Shown here piece after piece: positions 26,648-36,313 of a DNA stretch of 36,313 bases (position 1 is its first letter; each line of letters opens with the position of its first letter). Made by a program: the position numbers and the translations under genes. The stretch covers positions 1 to 36,313 of IMG/VR virus record IMGVR_UViG_3300025326_000125; one strand, written 5' to 3'. This DNA comes from a virus. The notes under the pieces were generated by a model. The model ran no database searches, was not told the DNA's origin, and saw nothing but the letters and a program-made list of their open reading frames with translations.

Positions 26648-29086
26648 ATGAAGCAAACGCACTTTTTAAAGGATTTAAGAAACTACGCAATCGGAGCAAA
26701 TAGAGACGTAAATCCTGAATTATTTGAAGCACAAGAAGCCCAATACTGGGACGCATCCAATATGCGTACTAAATCTATGGACGGGGACAATGACGTTGCT
26801 AAAAAGATAAAAGGTGAGGTTTTGTTGTTTCCTAATATTGATAATCGCTGTATAGGCGGAACCGGACTCCCTTTATCGTCTTTATACGAGTGTATTGGTG
26901 TTTCTGAACTAAACGGAAACATTGTTGAGTTTTGGGCTGACCCAATGGCCGTAGAGCCTTCTTTGATTCGTGTTAATGGCAAGATTGTATTAATGTCGCC
27001 CGATTTTCCAATTACGGCAAAATATCCTCTTCAGATTGCAAAGAACGAAGCTTGTATTGGTGGTGAAATCTATATTACCGATTACAACGTTCCTCCAATG
27101 CTATTCAATATTAAAGACCTGCTTGTGAACAGCGGAATCAACGTAGGCACAACAATTGGACTTTGCACTACAAAATATTTTGAAGACTTTAATATTCAGG
27201 AACATTTACTTGTGTTGACAAGAGTTCTTGACCATCCTGTGTTTATAAAACTGGACAGCTCTTTTGTTGGTTATGATGAGGTTTTAGGTGCTGGCGGTAT
27301 TCCGGTAGGGTATTACGCTTATTCATTTAGATACGTAACCGATGGTGGCGACAGAACAGCATTTTCGGCATCTACTCCGCAAATACCTGTAATGAAAACA
27401 TTTCGTGCCGGATGCGCTAATTACCCATACGTACAAACTATTTCTAAAGACCCTGATATTTCTGTGCCGAGCATTTATGGTGTTCATATAAGATTCAGAA
27501 TAAACAATGAAGCTAACTATGATTTTGTGGAAGTCCGCAGGGACAGGTGGAACGCAGGAGACCCTTTAGGAACTCCGGCCATTAGTGAGGTCATTGGTAA
27601 GATTGATATTGTCGCAGGGCAGTTTGATGTGCTTGATGTACTTGATTATGGTGCTGCCGCTGAGGAAACTTTAAGCGGAGACGATATTACGGGCGTAATG
27701 TCTGCGATAAGCAGAGCTAAGGCCATTCGTTATTTTAATCAGCGATTATATTTAATGAACATTGAGTATGCTTCCCGTGATATTACACTAGATATTGAGA
27801 TGATTGGGGAGGGCACGCCTGCTGTAATTTTCCCAACCATTGAAAACATTAAAAAGATTGGACACAACGACCCGTTTAAGGCTACTTATAATAAATCTCA
27901 GATGCGCGGTGAAAAACGTGGATTTGGAATTATAGCATGGGACGAACAAGGTCAATGGTCTTATGCAAAAAGAATAAATGGAGCTGACAATTATCAGCTT
28001 CCAAACCGGAGAGAGCCAACCTCAACCTTTACTGAAGATACGAGCTACGGGGGCACTGTAACTGCGGCTAATATAAATGGAGTTGTTGGGCAAACACATG
28101 AGGTTTTTGACCTAGAAGAAGCCGTTGCGAAAACTGATAAATGTTTGTACGCAAACATTATGGAGGACAAGGGGCGTAAGTTTAAAACCAAGGTAAATAT
28201 TGATGACTGTACGAAAGCGCAGGACGAAGGATTGACCGATGGTCTTGGGTATGTTACGGTGAATAAGTTGGGATACCGTCCATTTACTCCTGTTTCTCAG
28301 GACAGCACTGATTGTCGTTATTTGAATTATCGCGTTAATCTTGAGGTTGCGAATAAAGCTAGTGACGGGTGGAAAGAATACCTTCCCATTGGATTTGAGC
28401 CAAGATACTATTCTATGGGTGTTGGATTTCAGGGTGTTGATTCAAGTAAATTTCCTGTATGGGGGAAGGCTTTTAGCATTGTAAATACTCCTGCTGCTGG
28501 AAAAGTTATTGCACAGGGGCTTGGTTATTATAAGCTGAAAAGTGGAGGTGGTTTTTTTGGAGCGAACACGAGTAAATCTACACACCAGCTTGCTGCTTAT
28601 TTCCCAGACTTAGATGAAAGCACTGGAATAAATCCAGCCATTATTGACGCTATACAATCAGACCCAACCGCGTTTGCTATACAGTTAGTTTCTCCTGTTG
28701 GGTTTTTCTCTGAGGTGTTTTCTTTTAACAATAAACCGTTTCTTGGAGACAGGGATACTGGTGTTGATTTTATTACTTATTGCCGAATTTTAAAGGATAA
28801 CGGACAAATAAATCCAGACGAAAACCCAAATATGGGTATTAATGGCTCAGGAGAAAGGTACGTTTCTTATGGTAAATGGAGAGCATCAACTCAGTTCTCA
28901 ACAAGCTTCCCTGCTGGAGCAAACGGTAATAAGATATTCGACATTACCGGAATAGCAGACCACACGGAATCTTCTACCCGTTCAAAGTATTTTGACATCA
29001 CAACGGTTACAGGGAACAGTACGCTGTCGGTGAATTTGAAGGCAGCGACCCAAAGGTTCAAAACTGGCATGAACCAGTTTATATAA
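26648..29086 (+). CDS. Giant neck/tail (muzzle or stabilisation-type) protein, N-terminal part before a frame break
   Basis: 812 residues in this frame. The start (FLKDLRNYAIGANRDVNPEL, AQYWDASNMRTKSMDGDNDV) is typical of large crAss-like tail-stabilisation/muzzle proteins, where a repeating strand core binds around the neck. Many segments such as YITDYNVPPMLFN, VGYYAYSFRYVTDGGDRTAF, QRLYLMNIEYASRDITLDIE and GKWRASTQF look like a propeller or similar beta array. The frame ends at TAA 29084-29086 after residues (AATQRFKTGMNQFI) that do not fit the preceding style. The -1 frame continues the protein as FEGSDPKVQNWHEPVYIINI. So this is one gene broken near 29,035. Confidence 0.8.
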   Translation: MKQTHFLKDLRNYAIGANRDVNPELFEAQEAQYWDASNMRTKSMDGDNDVAKKIKGEVLLFPNIDNRCIGGTGLPLSSLYECIGVSELNGNIVEFWADPMAVEPSLIRVNGKIVLMSPDFPITAKYPLQIAKNEACIGGEIYITDYNVPPMLFNIKDLLVNSGINVGTTIGLCTTKYFEDFNIQEHLLVLTRVLDHPVFIKLDSSFVGYDEVLGAGGIPVGYYAYSFRYVTDGGDRTAFSASTPQIPVMKTFRAGCANYPYVQTISKDPDISVPSIYGVHIRFRINNEANYDFVEVRRDRWNAGDPLGTPAISEVIGKIDIVAGQFDVLDVLDYGAAAEETLSGDDITGVMSAISRAKAIRYFNQRLYLMNIEYASRDITLDIEMIGEGTPAVIFPTIENIKKIGHNDPFKATYNKSQMRGEKRGFGIIAWDEQGQWSYAKRINGADNYQLPNRREPTSTFTEDTSYGGTVTAANINGVVGQTHEVFDLEEAVAKTDKCLYANIMEDKGRKFKTKVNIDDCTKAQDEGLTDGLGYVTVNKLGYRPFTPVSQDSTDCRYLNYRVNLEVANKASDGWKEYLPIGFEPRYYSMGVGFQGVDSSKFPVWGKAFSIVNTPAAGKVIAQGLGYYKLKSGGGFFGANTSKSTHQLAAYFPDLDESTGINPAIIDAIQSDPTAFAIQLVSPVGFFSEVFSFNNKPFLGDRDTGVDFITYCRILKDNGQINPDENPNMGINGSGERYVSYGKWRASTQFSTSFPAGANGNKIFDITGIADHTESSTRSKYFDITTVTGNSTLSVNLKAATQRFKTGMNQFI

Positions 29087-31674
29087 TAAACATTATAAAA
29101 AAGGTTGCCGATATTGCTGATACAAATATTACAAATTATCAATACACAGGTCACTATCAAAAAATTGAATCACTTATAGGAATTAGCGATGGTTCATCGA
29201 GTCAAAACTATATTCTTGTTGACGAAAGGTGGGAAGACTGTATTCAGTCTGTAAATGGTCAGGTTCAAAACGGGTATAGTTATTTAGAAAGATTTGTTCA
29301 GATTGAAGATGTTGTTGGTGATAAGAGGCTATGGGTTAATGTTACCAATAAAACAACACTACAAATAACTGCGATTCTTACTGACTTGCAATCGTTTGGG
29401 TTTGCTGATGTTGTTGAGCCAATTACCTCTATTGTTCATCGTGTTTATGGTGTATATAAAAACTCTGAAAGCATCAATGGGACTGCTCCTGAGTATTTTT
29501 TAAACTTTAATTGGTTTGATACGGCTTTTTCTCAAGATTTTTTCATCCCACAAGAACTGTTTAAGATTATTGTTTTGTACGATAACCGTGTCCCTATTCG
29601 TGTTTTCGGTGGCGACACATGGATTGGTGAATCTGTTTGGGCTGTAAAGGACAAAGTTTACAACAAAGGCGCTGACCCTGTTAATAATTCAGAGGACAAC
29701 GGAGACGGAACCGGAGATGACTTTAGATTAAATATTGCCTTTCCTTATCGAAAGTATAATTTGAATCCACGTATTTTTATTATTAACAATACGACTGGAT
29801 TTTTAGCAAACAACATACAAAATAAAGAAGAGTTTAAATTTGATGACTCTGCTGGTCTTTCTCCGTGTCAGGTTCGTCAGCTTCTTGCTATGTGGACTGC
29901 TGAAACGAGAATTAATTTACCGCTTGGATTTAATGACGAGGGCATAAAGGAAAGCAACGACCAGTTCTTCCCATTGAAGAATTACGTTATGCGTCCTTAT
30001 AATTTTAGTGATAATAAGTTTCCAGACGGAGCCTTTGAAGTGTATAAGGATAATAATATTCAGGATGCCTATGAGGATGATTATGGTAATGAATATTTAT
30101 CATGGGGGTTAGGTGGTTTTAGGTTCTTGCCTCAAACCAATATTGATTACAGTAAGCCTGACGACACAAAGGAATTTACTACCGTCCCAAAAGTTGGGTT
30201 TACTGAGCAAAACTTATTTTGTACACGAGCTATTTGGTCTGAAACAAGACCAATAAATGTTCAAGACACTCCAAGCGTAAGAACATTTCCGGCACAAAAC
30301 GTATTTGATGTGTCTGACGATACCGGTGAAATTAAGTTTGCTTGGAGCGCAATTTCAGATAATGGTAATAATTTATACGCATTTACTGATTCCGGCATTG
30401 TAATGTTGCTTGTTGATAAGCGTCTTATCCACGAGCTAAGTGGACAGGAATTGGCTACGGTTGGCTCTGACATTGGTGGAATTTTGAGTGAGATTTTCAT
30501 TAATAAAGAAATAGGAATGTCAGATGAAATGTGGCGTTCAGCATCAGAATATTCAAATCAATTGTTTTGGTGTAATTCTGATTCGTCATTTAAGTTTTCT
30601 TCAAGCGAATTAAGTGATATTGGTCGTAGAAATTACCACAGTAAACTGTATCTCGAATACTTGAGTGTTTTCGGAGCCGGATATTCCGACAGGGTTACTG
30701 GTGTTTATAATATGTATCACAATGAGTACTGGGTTAATTTTAAAAAGAAGGCAACCGATGGTGGTGATATTGCTTTTGGAGATGGAATCTTACACGAGGT
30801 TAATCAACTGCTAAATGTGGTAAATCCAGAATATGATGTTACTATGTCCGCAACTGACGCTTATGTCGGGACTGATGGCTCGCTTCCGATTATAATTACT
30901 GGAGGAACTGGAGGTGAAATTTTCCTTGGCGGAATTAACAACAACTTGTTCACAAATGCTGTTACTATTTGTGTTGCTCCAGATGTGGTTGGTTCTTTTA
31001 CTGTTAAATATAAAATACCAGCCGGAGCTGTGGTTGATATTATCACAATCAGCGCAGGTGAATGTTATTGTTTTGACCACCTTCCTCCAAATGGAACTGA
31101 TTATAATAGGTGGACTGCCGAGCCATGTAATCCTTTTGGTCAAACAGTACAGCCTTTTGATGATTTTAAATATCCAACACTTGTTTACGGAAACGAAAGC
31201 GTTAACCGTCAAGTTGGGGCATGGCAAGGAACTTTCGACTACAACTTTGACCGATACCTTTCGTTTAACAACAGGGTGTTTGGAATGAGGGCAATGGAAA
31301 CTTATGAACTTGGAAAAGGCAGAATAATTAACGGGGCTTTAATTGAGTCAAGTTTAATCAGCGTTTGTGCCGCAACTCAGGTTAAGGATAAGGAGTTTGT
31401 AAGAATAAGAATAAACAGCGACAACAAGCCGGTACGTGTTGAATTTTTTAATAACTTCGAGCAAGTTTTAGCTGACGATGTTCAGGCTGTGATTGATACA
31501 ACTTTGAACGTAAATGGATTAAGAAATTATTATGGCTACGAACAGTTTGTTCCGAGAAAAATAGTTTCAAAAGATAGGATGCAAGGACGGTCTATGTTGT
31601 TTAAAATTATCCACAACTTAGATGAAGATTTTAAAGTTATTACCACCGAATTAGAATATAAACCATTAAAATAA
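28996..31674 (+). pseudogene. Giant neck/tail protein, C-terminal part in the -1 frame
   Basis: An open frame from just after a TGA at 28993-28995 to TAA 31674. There is no ATG, GTG or TTG for the first 390 nt (the earliest TTG is at 29386), yet the sequence before it is plainly protein-coding (QNWHEPVYIINIIKKVADIA, YILVDERWEDCIQSVNGQVQ, FVQIEDVVGDKRLWVNVTNK). It must therefore be the continuation of the upstream ORF. It goes on through beta-rich repeats to a conserved-looking end (QFVPRKIVSKDRMQGRSMLF, KVITTELEYKPLK). One extra T in the TTT at 29035-29037 would fuse both halves into about 1,675 residues. Sequencing error, real mutation, or non-canonical frameshifting are all possible. Confidence 0.78.
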
Positions 31675-31680
31675 ATTATT

Positions 31681-32409
31681 ATGCCATTACCTTTATTAGC
31701 AGCAGTAGCGCCAGCAGCTAAAGCCGCAGCAGGTGGTTTTTTAAAGTCGGCTGCATTTAAAAAATCCGTAAGCCTTTTGGGTGGAGGCGGAGGAGGTGAA
31801 GGCGGAGGTCAAACCAAAACAGATGGCTCAGGGCTTTTAAAAAAAATGATGGGCAAAAGCGGAATCTCTTCTGCTGACGCTGCTGCTGGCGTGTATGGAA
31901 TAGGAAAAACAATTGCCGGTAAAATCAAAGGGAAAAAAGCTGATGAAATGCTACCTATGGGAGAAGACCCCGAAGAGCGTAAATTGCAGCGAGAATATGC
32001 CAGAAAGAAAAGGTCGCTTGCTTCTGGCACGGCTATGGAATCTGAACGCAACTCCTTAAAAGAAATGGCTAAACAAGGAATGACGAATTCTTTTAGAGCC
32101 GGAGGAGGAACGAAAGGGCTGGCGATGATGAGCAGAATGTTTAATGAAGGTGTGGCAGGACTAAATACAAACGCAGCCGCACAAGAGGCTCAGTACGCTC
32201 AAATGGAACAAGCGCAAGTAACTAAACTTGCTGACAGAAAACTTCAATTAGGGCTATTAAAATACAACACAAAAAAGGCTGAGGCAGCCCAAACATTGAA
32301 AGAAGGCAAGACAGCGGTAGGTGGTTCTCTGTCGAGAATCCTTGGCGTTGGAACTCCTTATGAATTTGGGGCAGCAGCTCCAGAAAAAGAAACTGCGGAA
32401 ACAACTTAA
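31681..32409 (+). CDS. Gly/Ala-rich putative ejection (internal virion) protein (242 aa)
   Basis: N-terminal hydrophobic/Ala-rich helix (PLLAAVAPAAKAAAGGFLKS), a glycine run (residues about 35-45), then SGISSADAAAGVYGIGKTIA and a long charged helix (EERKLQREYARKKRSLASGT, QEAQYAQMEQAQVTKLADRK). Such small proteins with a glycine-flanked amphipathic helix just after the neck genes are typical of podoviral ejection proteins (T7 gp14 or P22 gp7 type), carried in the head and released through the tail. crAss-like phages carry cargo proteins in the same place. Two spacer bases to the next gene. Role inferred. Confidence 0.62.
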   Translation: MPLPLLAAVAPAAKAAAGGFLKSAAFKKSVSLLGGGGGGEGGGQTKTDGSGLLKKMMGKSGISSADAAAGVYGIGKTIAGKIKGKKADEMLPMGEDPEERKLQREYARKKRSLASGTAMESERNSLKEMAKQGMTNSFRAGGGTKGLAMMSRMFNEGVAGLNTNAAAQEAQYAQMEQAQVTKLADRKLQLGLLKYNTKKAEAAQTLKEGKTAVGGSLSRILGVGTPYEFGAAAPEKETAETT

Positions 32410-32410
32410 T

Positions 32411-34969
32411 ATGGCGAAGAAAAATAAATTAAGTACTGTTTTAGCAGACCCAAACGTTGAGGCTGAATCTGGAGCGCCCATTAATACGGCTTTACCTCGT
32501 GAAGAGGCTATTGAAGAAAACGCCTCTGCATTGCTTAGAGCAATGGGTACTGGAGAAATGAATCCTGAAACTCAGGTTGAAATTGAAAAGAAAACGTCTG
32601 CCCTTTATAAGTTATTGCCAATAGAAATGGCTGATAACGTAGTAAATAATGTCCGCGCTTCTTTTGGGGCTACCGTTGATGATATTAATAATTATGGTTC
32701 AGAGGCTCTCGGATTGAAAGCGGATGAGAACGGAATCCCCATAACCCCATCTCAACAAGCTATTCGGGCTATTAATTTTGACAGCTTTCAGCGTGGGCTT
32801 CCTCGTGAAGAAACTGATGCGAAACTTGAGGCTGCGGCTCAGCTTGATAATGAAATCTTAGTTGACACAAAAAGGTTTTCAGCCGTTAATGAGGTAATGA
32901 AAAAAGAGCTTTCTCCTAAAGAAAAGACAACTCAAGAAGCTCCCATAAACATGACTGTTGATGATTTTTACACTGCGGCTGACGAGATTGATGACCAGAT
33001 TACTTCATCAGACCCTAATTGGGAAGCGTCAGTTAAGCAGTACAATAAAATGCTTAATTCAGCTAAAGTAAATGTGGGTGAACCAGCAATGGAAAGACTT
33101 GGACTTACAGACTACTATCCTGATATTAACACACCGCTTCAAGTAGGGACTTATTCCGGCAGTATAGTTGGTTCTAATCCAATATTTGTTGCAGGAGGTG
33201 GGTATGTTCCTTTTGGAGTTATTGACGCAAGGAAGCGTGCGTTAGAGGGAGCAGCAAAAGATAAGGCTATTAAGAAGCAAAAAATAGCAGAAATGGCTTG
33301 GGCAAAAGGAGCTGACCAACTTCAGCCACAGATTGACCAAATGTCAATAGACTTGATTGATAAATTTTCCAAAGCAACTGGTAATGATTTTTCAAAGCTT
33401 ATGGACTTTGATAGTGAATTAAGTATGCAGTGGAACAAAGAAACGCACAGGATGAAAACTTTTGGTGCGCAAACAATTGCCATTGATAAGATAGCCACAG
33501 ATTTATTAGAGCAAGGCAAGAACGATAAAATGTACATCCCAGACGCGGTGCTTAATACTATTTATGACTGGCGTGCAGGAACCTCTAATGCTCGTCAATT
33601 ATATGAAAATCCTAAAGAATATGCAAGAATAACAAATCAGCTTCAATCATTTCACAGCATGACCTATGCTGTTAAACAGGTGATGCCTCAGATTCAGAAA
33701 GACCAAAGGGTAATGAACCTTAAGACTCGTGAGATGATGGAGCTTGAAGGGACTACTGCGGAAGACATTCAGGAAGCCACCAAGAAAATATATAGTGGCA
33801 ACTACGACTTAATTTATTCAGGCATGACTAAGTTTGTTGATATGGCTCGGCTTGACGAAATTGTAGAAGGTCTTTTTGGTGATAATAATTTTTATGTAGG
33901 AGACCGTTCTAAACCCGAATCAAGAGATGCTGCAAAACTTGACATGAAGAAATATATAATGAGTTTAATTTCTAAAGAACAAACTGTTAAAACACAAATA
34001 GCCAATACCGGTGCTTTGTTTCTTAACCGTTTAAACAGAAAAGATAAAGAGCAGGATAAGAAAGAAGCTATTATGACCACTATACATGAGAGGGCGATGG
34101 CGCAAAAAGATAACTTTGTTAAGATAGCTCAAAATCCTGCCGAGCGAGGAGTTATGGCTGACCAAATGAAGCAGCTTTATCTATCAATAGGAACTACCCC
34201 AATTTTAAATAAAGCCGGTGGTTTCTTAAATGGAATAGTTCGCTCTAACATAAGTCTTTCTCATGCCGCTAAAGGAGCAAAAGAACAAAGGCTGGTTGAT
34301 GAAATGGCAATAGAAAGTCCGTATGACCATAAAATGTATGACTATAAATCATATCGTAAGCATTTAGAAACCTTATACAAGGGCGAAGGCGGAAAGGTTG
34401 ATTATAATAAAATGTCTGACCAAGACAAGTACATGTACAATCTAGGAAGTGGTTCGGCTGTCGAGATGAATAAAGTTCAAGGCACGCAGCAGTTTCATCG
34501 TTATGATGCAAATGGTCAGCTTAAAGTGCTTGCTGAAACCGATAGCGCAGACGACTGGACTGAAGCTTTAAGTACCGGAACATTTGTTTATGGTGGAAAT
34601 GCTCAAGTTGACAGTCCTGTTTACGATAAAGCAGGCAAGCAGGTATATGGTGTTATGATTACTTATGAAGAAAATGGAGAAAGGAAATCTATGACGGTGC
34701 CAGACGGAACGGTAAAATCGGCAATGGCTTCTTTAAAAGATAAGAACCCAGTTGAGCTTACCCGTCAACCATATCTTACTAAAAAAACAATTAAACTTCC
34801 GTTAATGAGTCGTACCATTCCATACACAGATGATATTGGCGTTGCTGGACAGAACGCAGAAATGATAACAACCTCTGGTCAGCATAAAGTTGCAATGGAG
34901 CAAGAAGGAAATTATATCCAAGAACCTCCTGCTGAAGTGGAAGTTGAATCAGAAACAATAAAGTTATAA
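32411..34969 (+). CDS. Large helical internal virion / cargo protein (852 aa)
   Basis: The open frame extends upstream to 32321, but the ATG at 32411 follows the previous stop by one base and gives a normal start (MAKKNKLSTVLADPNVEAES). 852 residues, mostly helical and charged, no Cys-rich or enzymatic motif seen. Segments: PINTALPREEAIEENASALL, YPDINTPLQVGTYSGSIVGS, LYLSIGTTPILNKAGGFLNG, and a C-terminal beta-containing tail (PYTDDIGVAGQNAEMITTSG). Comparable to ejection/cargo proteins of podoviruses (T7 gp15-like in size) rather than to any enzyme. Virion role inferred from place and composition. Confidence 0.7.
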   Translation: MAKKNKLSTVLADPNVEAESGAPINTALPREEAIEENASALLRAMGTGEMNPETQVEIEKKTSALYKLLPIEMADNVVNNVRASFGATVDDINNYGSEALGLKADENGIPITPSQQAIRAINFDSFQRGLPREETDAKLEAAAQLDNEILVDTKRFSAVNEVMKKELSPKEKTTQEAPINMTVDDFYTAADEIDDQITSSDPNWEASVKQYNKMLNSAKVNVGEPAMERLGLTDYYPDINTPLQVGTYSGSIVGSNPIFVAGGGYVPFGVIDARKRALEGAAKDKAIKKQKIAEMAWAKGADQLQPQIDQMSIDLIDKFSKATGNDFSKLMDFDSELSMQWNKETHRMKTFGAQTIAIDKIATDLLEQGKNDKMYIPDAVLNTIYDWRAGTSNARQLYENPKEYARITNQLQSFHSMTYAVKQVMPQIQKDQRVMNLKTREMMELEGTTAEDIQEATKKIYSGNYDLIYSGMTKFVDMARLDEIVEGLFGDNNFYVGDRSKPESRDAAKLDMKKYIMSLISKEQTVKTQIANTGALFLNRLNRKDKEQDKKEAIMTTIHERAMAQKDNFVKIAQNPAERGVMADQMKQLYLSIGTTPILNKAGGFLNGIVRSNISLSHAAKGAKEQRLVDEMAIESPYDHKMYDYKSYRKHLETLYKGEGGKVDYNKMSDQDKYMYNLGSGSAVEMNKVQGTQQFHRYDANGQLKVLAETDSADDWTEALSTGTFVYGGNAQVDSPVYDKAGKQVYGVMITYEENGERKSMTVPDGTVKSAMASLKDKNPVELTRQPYLTKKTIKLPLMSRTIPYTDDIGVAGQNAEMITTSGQHKVAMEQEGNYIQEPPAEVEVESETIKL

Positions 34970-34970
34970 G

Positions 34971-34974
34971 GAGA
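34971..34974 (+). promoter_or_regulatory. Shine-Dalgarno-like GGAG (rare in this window)
   Basis: GGAG (part of AAGGAG at 34969-34974) stands 4-7 nt before the ATG at 34978, at the classical distance. Most genes in the window lack such a site and rely on A-rich leaders or stop-start overlap, so this gene may be initiated differently. Confidence 0.35.
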
Positions 34975-34977
34975 CTA

Positions 34978-36313
34978 ATGAACGTTAATGTAATGGATAC
35001 CCAAACCGGAGGCGAAGGAGACACTATTCAATTAGCTAAACCGCCAGTTAAAGTAACTCCTCCTCCAAAAGTAACAGCCAATCCTGCCCAAGAGGTAATG
35101 ACGAGTGCTGTTGAGATGAACCGCTTTGTTCAACCAACTGAGCCTGTTGTTGATGAAAAAACTCAACCAGTTTCAAAGGTTCCTAATACTGAGTATTGGC
35201 AAAAAGTATATGACTGGGTTAGTAAAAATCCCAAGCTAGAAACGGAGCGTGACTTTAATGGATTCGTTAAAGAATATTCTTCTGACCCAATAAAAACAGC
35301 AAAACTTTATTCAGCAATTCAAAAAACATCAACGGAATATCCTCGTAATTTTGAAATAGGTTCGCTTGAGGAATTTCAACAATATACCGTAAAACCATTT
35401 GAAGTTCCTTCAGCGAAGGATATGGTTAATTCATTGATTAAAACTGCACCGGAATCAGTAACGGTTCCTCCTGTTAAGTTTCCCTTATTAAGCCCTGAGT
35501 TTGAAAAAAGGACAGCTTCACCAAGACCTGCGTATAGCACCACTACGTTGGCTTTTGATAATTTACAAAAGAAAGCTGCCGGAGAAGATATAAGCGACAT
35601 GGCTGTTGCCGCCTCAATGCAAAAACTAAACACTGCAATGCCTATGATGTCTAACCCTTTTTATAAGAAGGCTGACAATGCGGAGCTTGGTGCTAAATTA
35701 ACTGAAGACATAAAAGGTAATGCCGTTAAACAGGATGAGTTAAACAAAGTTGATAACCAGCTTTTAAAAAACTCATTAGGCGAAGATTTAGGATATACTA
35801 CTGGGGCAGAAAGAAATGAAATGGATAAGGACAAATATTTTGACCCTGCCGCCCTGCTTGAAGCTACTGAAAAAATTCAAGTTACTGAATTAAATAAGCA
35901 GCATAAAATTGAAGATGATGCCTTGCATTATGAGAATGATTTTAAAGTTTACGATGAAATAGTTAAAAATAAAGACTGGAAAAAGGGTGCTGAATTAGTG
36001 TTTGCCTTAGAGGGCGTTCCTAAAGGGATGTCGTTGCTGGAAATGAAGGCTGAGGTTATGGATAACTATAACTTTATAAAGAAGCAGCATGAAACAACTA
36101 AATCAAGACTTGAAAATTACAACAATAAAAAATCAGCCACCCCTGAAATGGCGGCACAAATTCAAGACGACATTGAGGATAGTGAACTATATGACGATGT
36201 TAAGTTCGCTTGGGAAGAAGCTAAGAATTATAAAGAAGGGAATAAGTTTGCTACCAGTTATGACAAGAGAATAGGCAGGCTTATTAATGATGGGTATGTT
36301 ACTGCTGACGGCA
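34978..36313 (+). CDS. Large virion-region protein, 3' end outside window
   Basis: ATG at 34978, 445 codons open to the window end. N-terminal 60 residues are disordered and Pro/Thr-rich (PPVKVTPPPKVTANPAQEVM, QPTEPVVDEKTQPVSKVPN), then YWQKVYDWVSKNPKLETERD, a charged helical region and TTLAFDNLQKKAAGEDISDM. No known catalytic motif in the visible part. Position after two putative internal proteins suggests another packaged or ejected protein; in crAss-like phages very large virion RNA polymerase/cargo polypeptides lie hereabouts. The visible part neither supports nor excludes that. Confidence 0.68.
   Translation, partial: MNVNVMDTQTGGEGDTIQLAKPPVKVTPPPKVTANPAQEVMTSAVEMNRFVQPTEPVVDEKTQPVSKVPNTEYWQKVYDWVSKNPKLETERDFNGFVKEYSSDPIKTAKLYSAIQKTSTEYPRNFEIGSLEEFQQYTVKPFEVPSAKDMVNSLIKTAPESVTVPPVKFPLLSPEFEKRTASPRPAYSTTTLAFDNLQKKAAGEDISDMAVAASMQKLNTAMPMMSNPFYKKADNAELGAKLTEDIKGNAVKQDELNKVDNQLLKNSLGEDLGYTTGAERNEMDKDKYFDPAALLEATEKIQVTELNKQHKIEDDALHYENDFKVYDEIVKNKDWKKGAELVFALEGVPKGMSLLEMKAEVMDNYNFIKKQHETTKSRLENYNNKKSATPEMAAQIQDDIEDSELYDDVKFAWEEAKNYKEGNKFATSYDKRIGRLINDGYVTADG

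Noticed and set aside
29020-29086. Programmed -1 frameshift at a slippery heptamer
   Set aside because: No X-XXY-YYZ sequence in the correct phase and no clear downstream stem-loop; a one-base indel explains the data more simply.
29386-31674. Separate gene starting at TTG 29386
   Set aside because: The same frame is clearly coding for 350 nt upstream of that TTG, so the TTG is internal.
32321-32410. Upstream extension of the 852-residue virion protein
   Set aside because: Lies wholly inside the preceding gene; ATG 32411 follows its stop by one base.

Overview
The window looks like a contiguous piece of a tailed-phage genome (short-tailed, podovirus-like) infecting a member of the Bacteroidota. 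The host call rests on promoter-like boxes of the TAnnTTTG type, near absence of Shine-Dalgarno sequences, A-rich start contexts, and protein families typical of Bacteroidota phages. The order terminase, portal, acidic scaffold, major capsid, three small connector-type genes, one giant neck/tail protein, then Gly/Ala-rich and coiled-coil virion proteins recalls crAss-like phages (Crassvirales). That placement is inference and no search was run.

Left arm (1-4176, minus strand): a dense early-type operon of about 14 small genes running leftward. It ends at the window edge in a zinc-ribbon/amidoligase-like enzyme whose C-terminus lies outside the window. The operon holds three diverged paralogues of one small family (LPxxWxV ... 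SDFxxFIxKL), an Ala/Asp/Tyr repeat protein, and several microproteins, three of them membrane peptides. Most microproteins are shorter than the usual ORF cut-off.

4177-5325 has no convincing gene. It contains a terminator, a 45-bp-period repeat and several strong hairpins. A lone minus-strand gene with its own terminator follows (5326-5841). 5842-7399 is a divergent, very AT-rich intergenic region with direct repeats, a triple half-site palindrome, a possible 34-residue peptide gene, a promoter and a degenerate tRNA-like element. It is the best place to look for the origin and early control region.

Right arm (7400-36313, plus strand): a short block (hypothetical, tiny ORF, Acb2-like candidate anti-CBASS sponge, Cys-containing hypothetical) leads into an amidase. 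Then come a receptor-binding fibre with accessory genes, a permuted NlpC/P60-type hydrolase, an HNH nuclease, a winged-helix RepL-like protein and the large terminase. After that follow a virion-type protein, four tiny highly basic proteins, a hypothetical, portal, scaffold, major capsid, connector-like genes, the giant neck protein and three putative ejection or cargo proteins, the last cut by the right edge.

The main anomaly is a -1 frame break at about 29,035 that splits a roughly 1,675-residue neck/tail protein into two ORFs. Genes are closely packed and often overlap by TAATG or ATGA, suggesting translational coupling. TATATTTG boxes stand before the fibre gene, the post-terminase gene and the scaffold, and terminators follow the 15887 gene and the capsid gene, so the late region is probably several transcription units. 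No integrase, polymerase or repressor is visible in this window.
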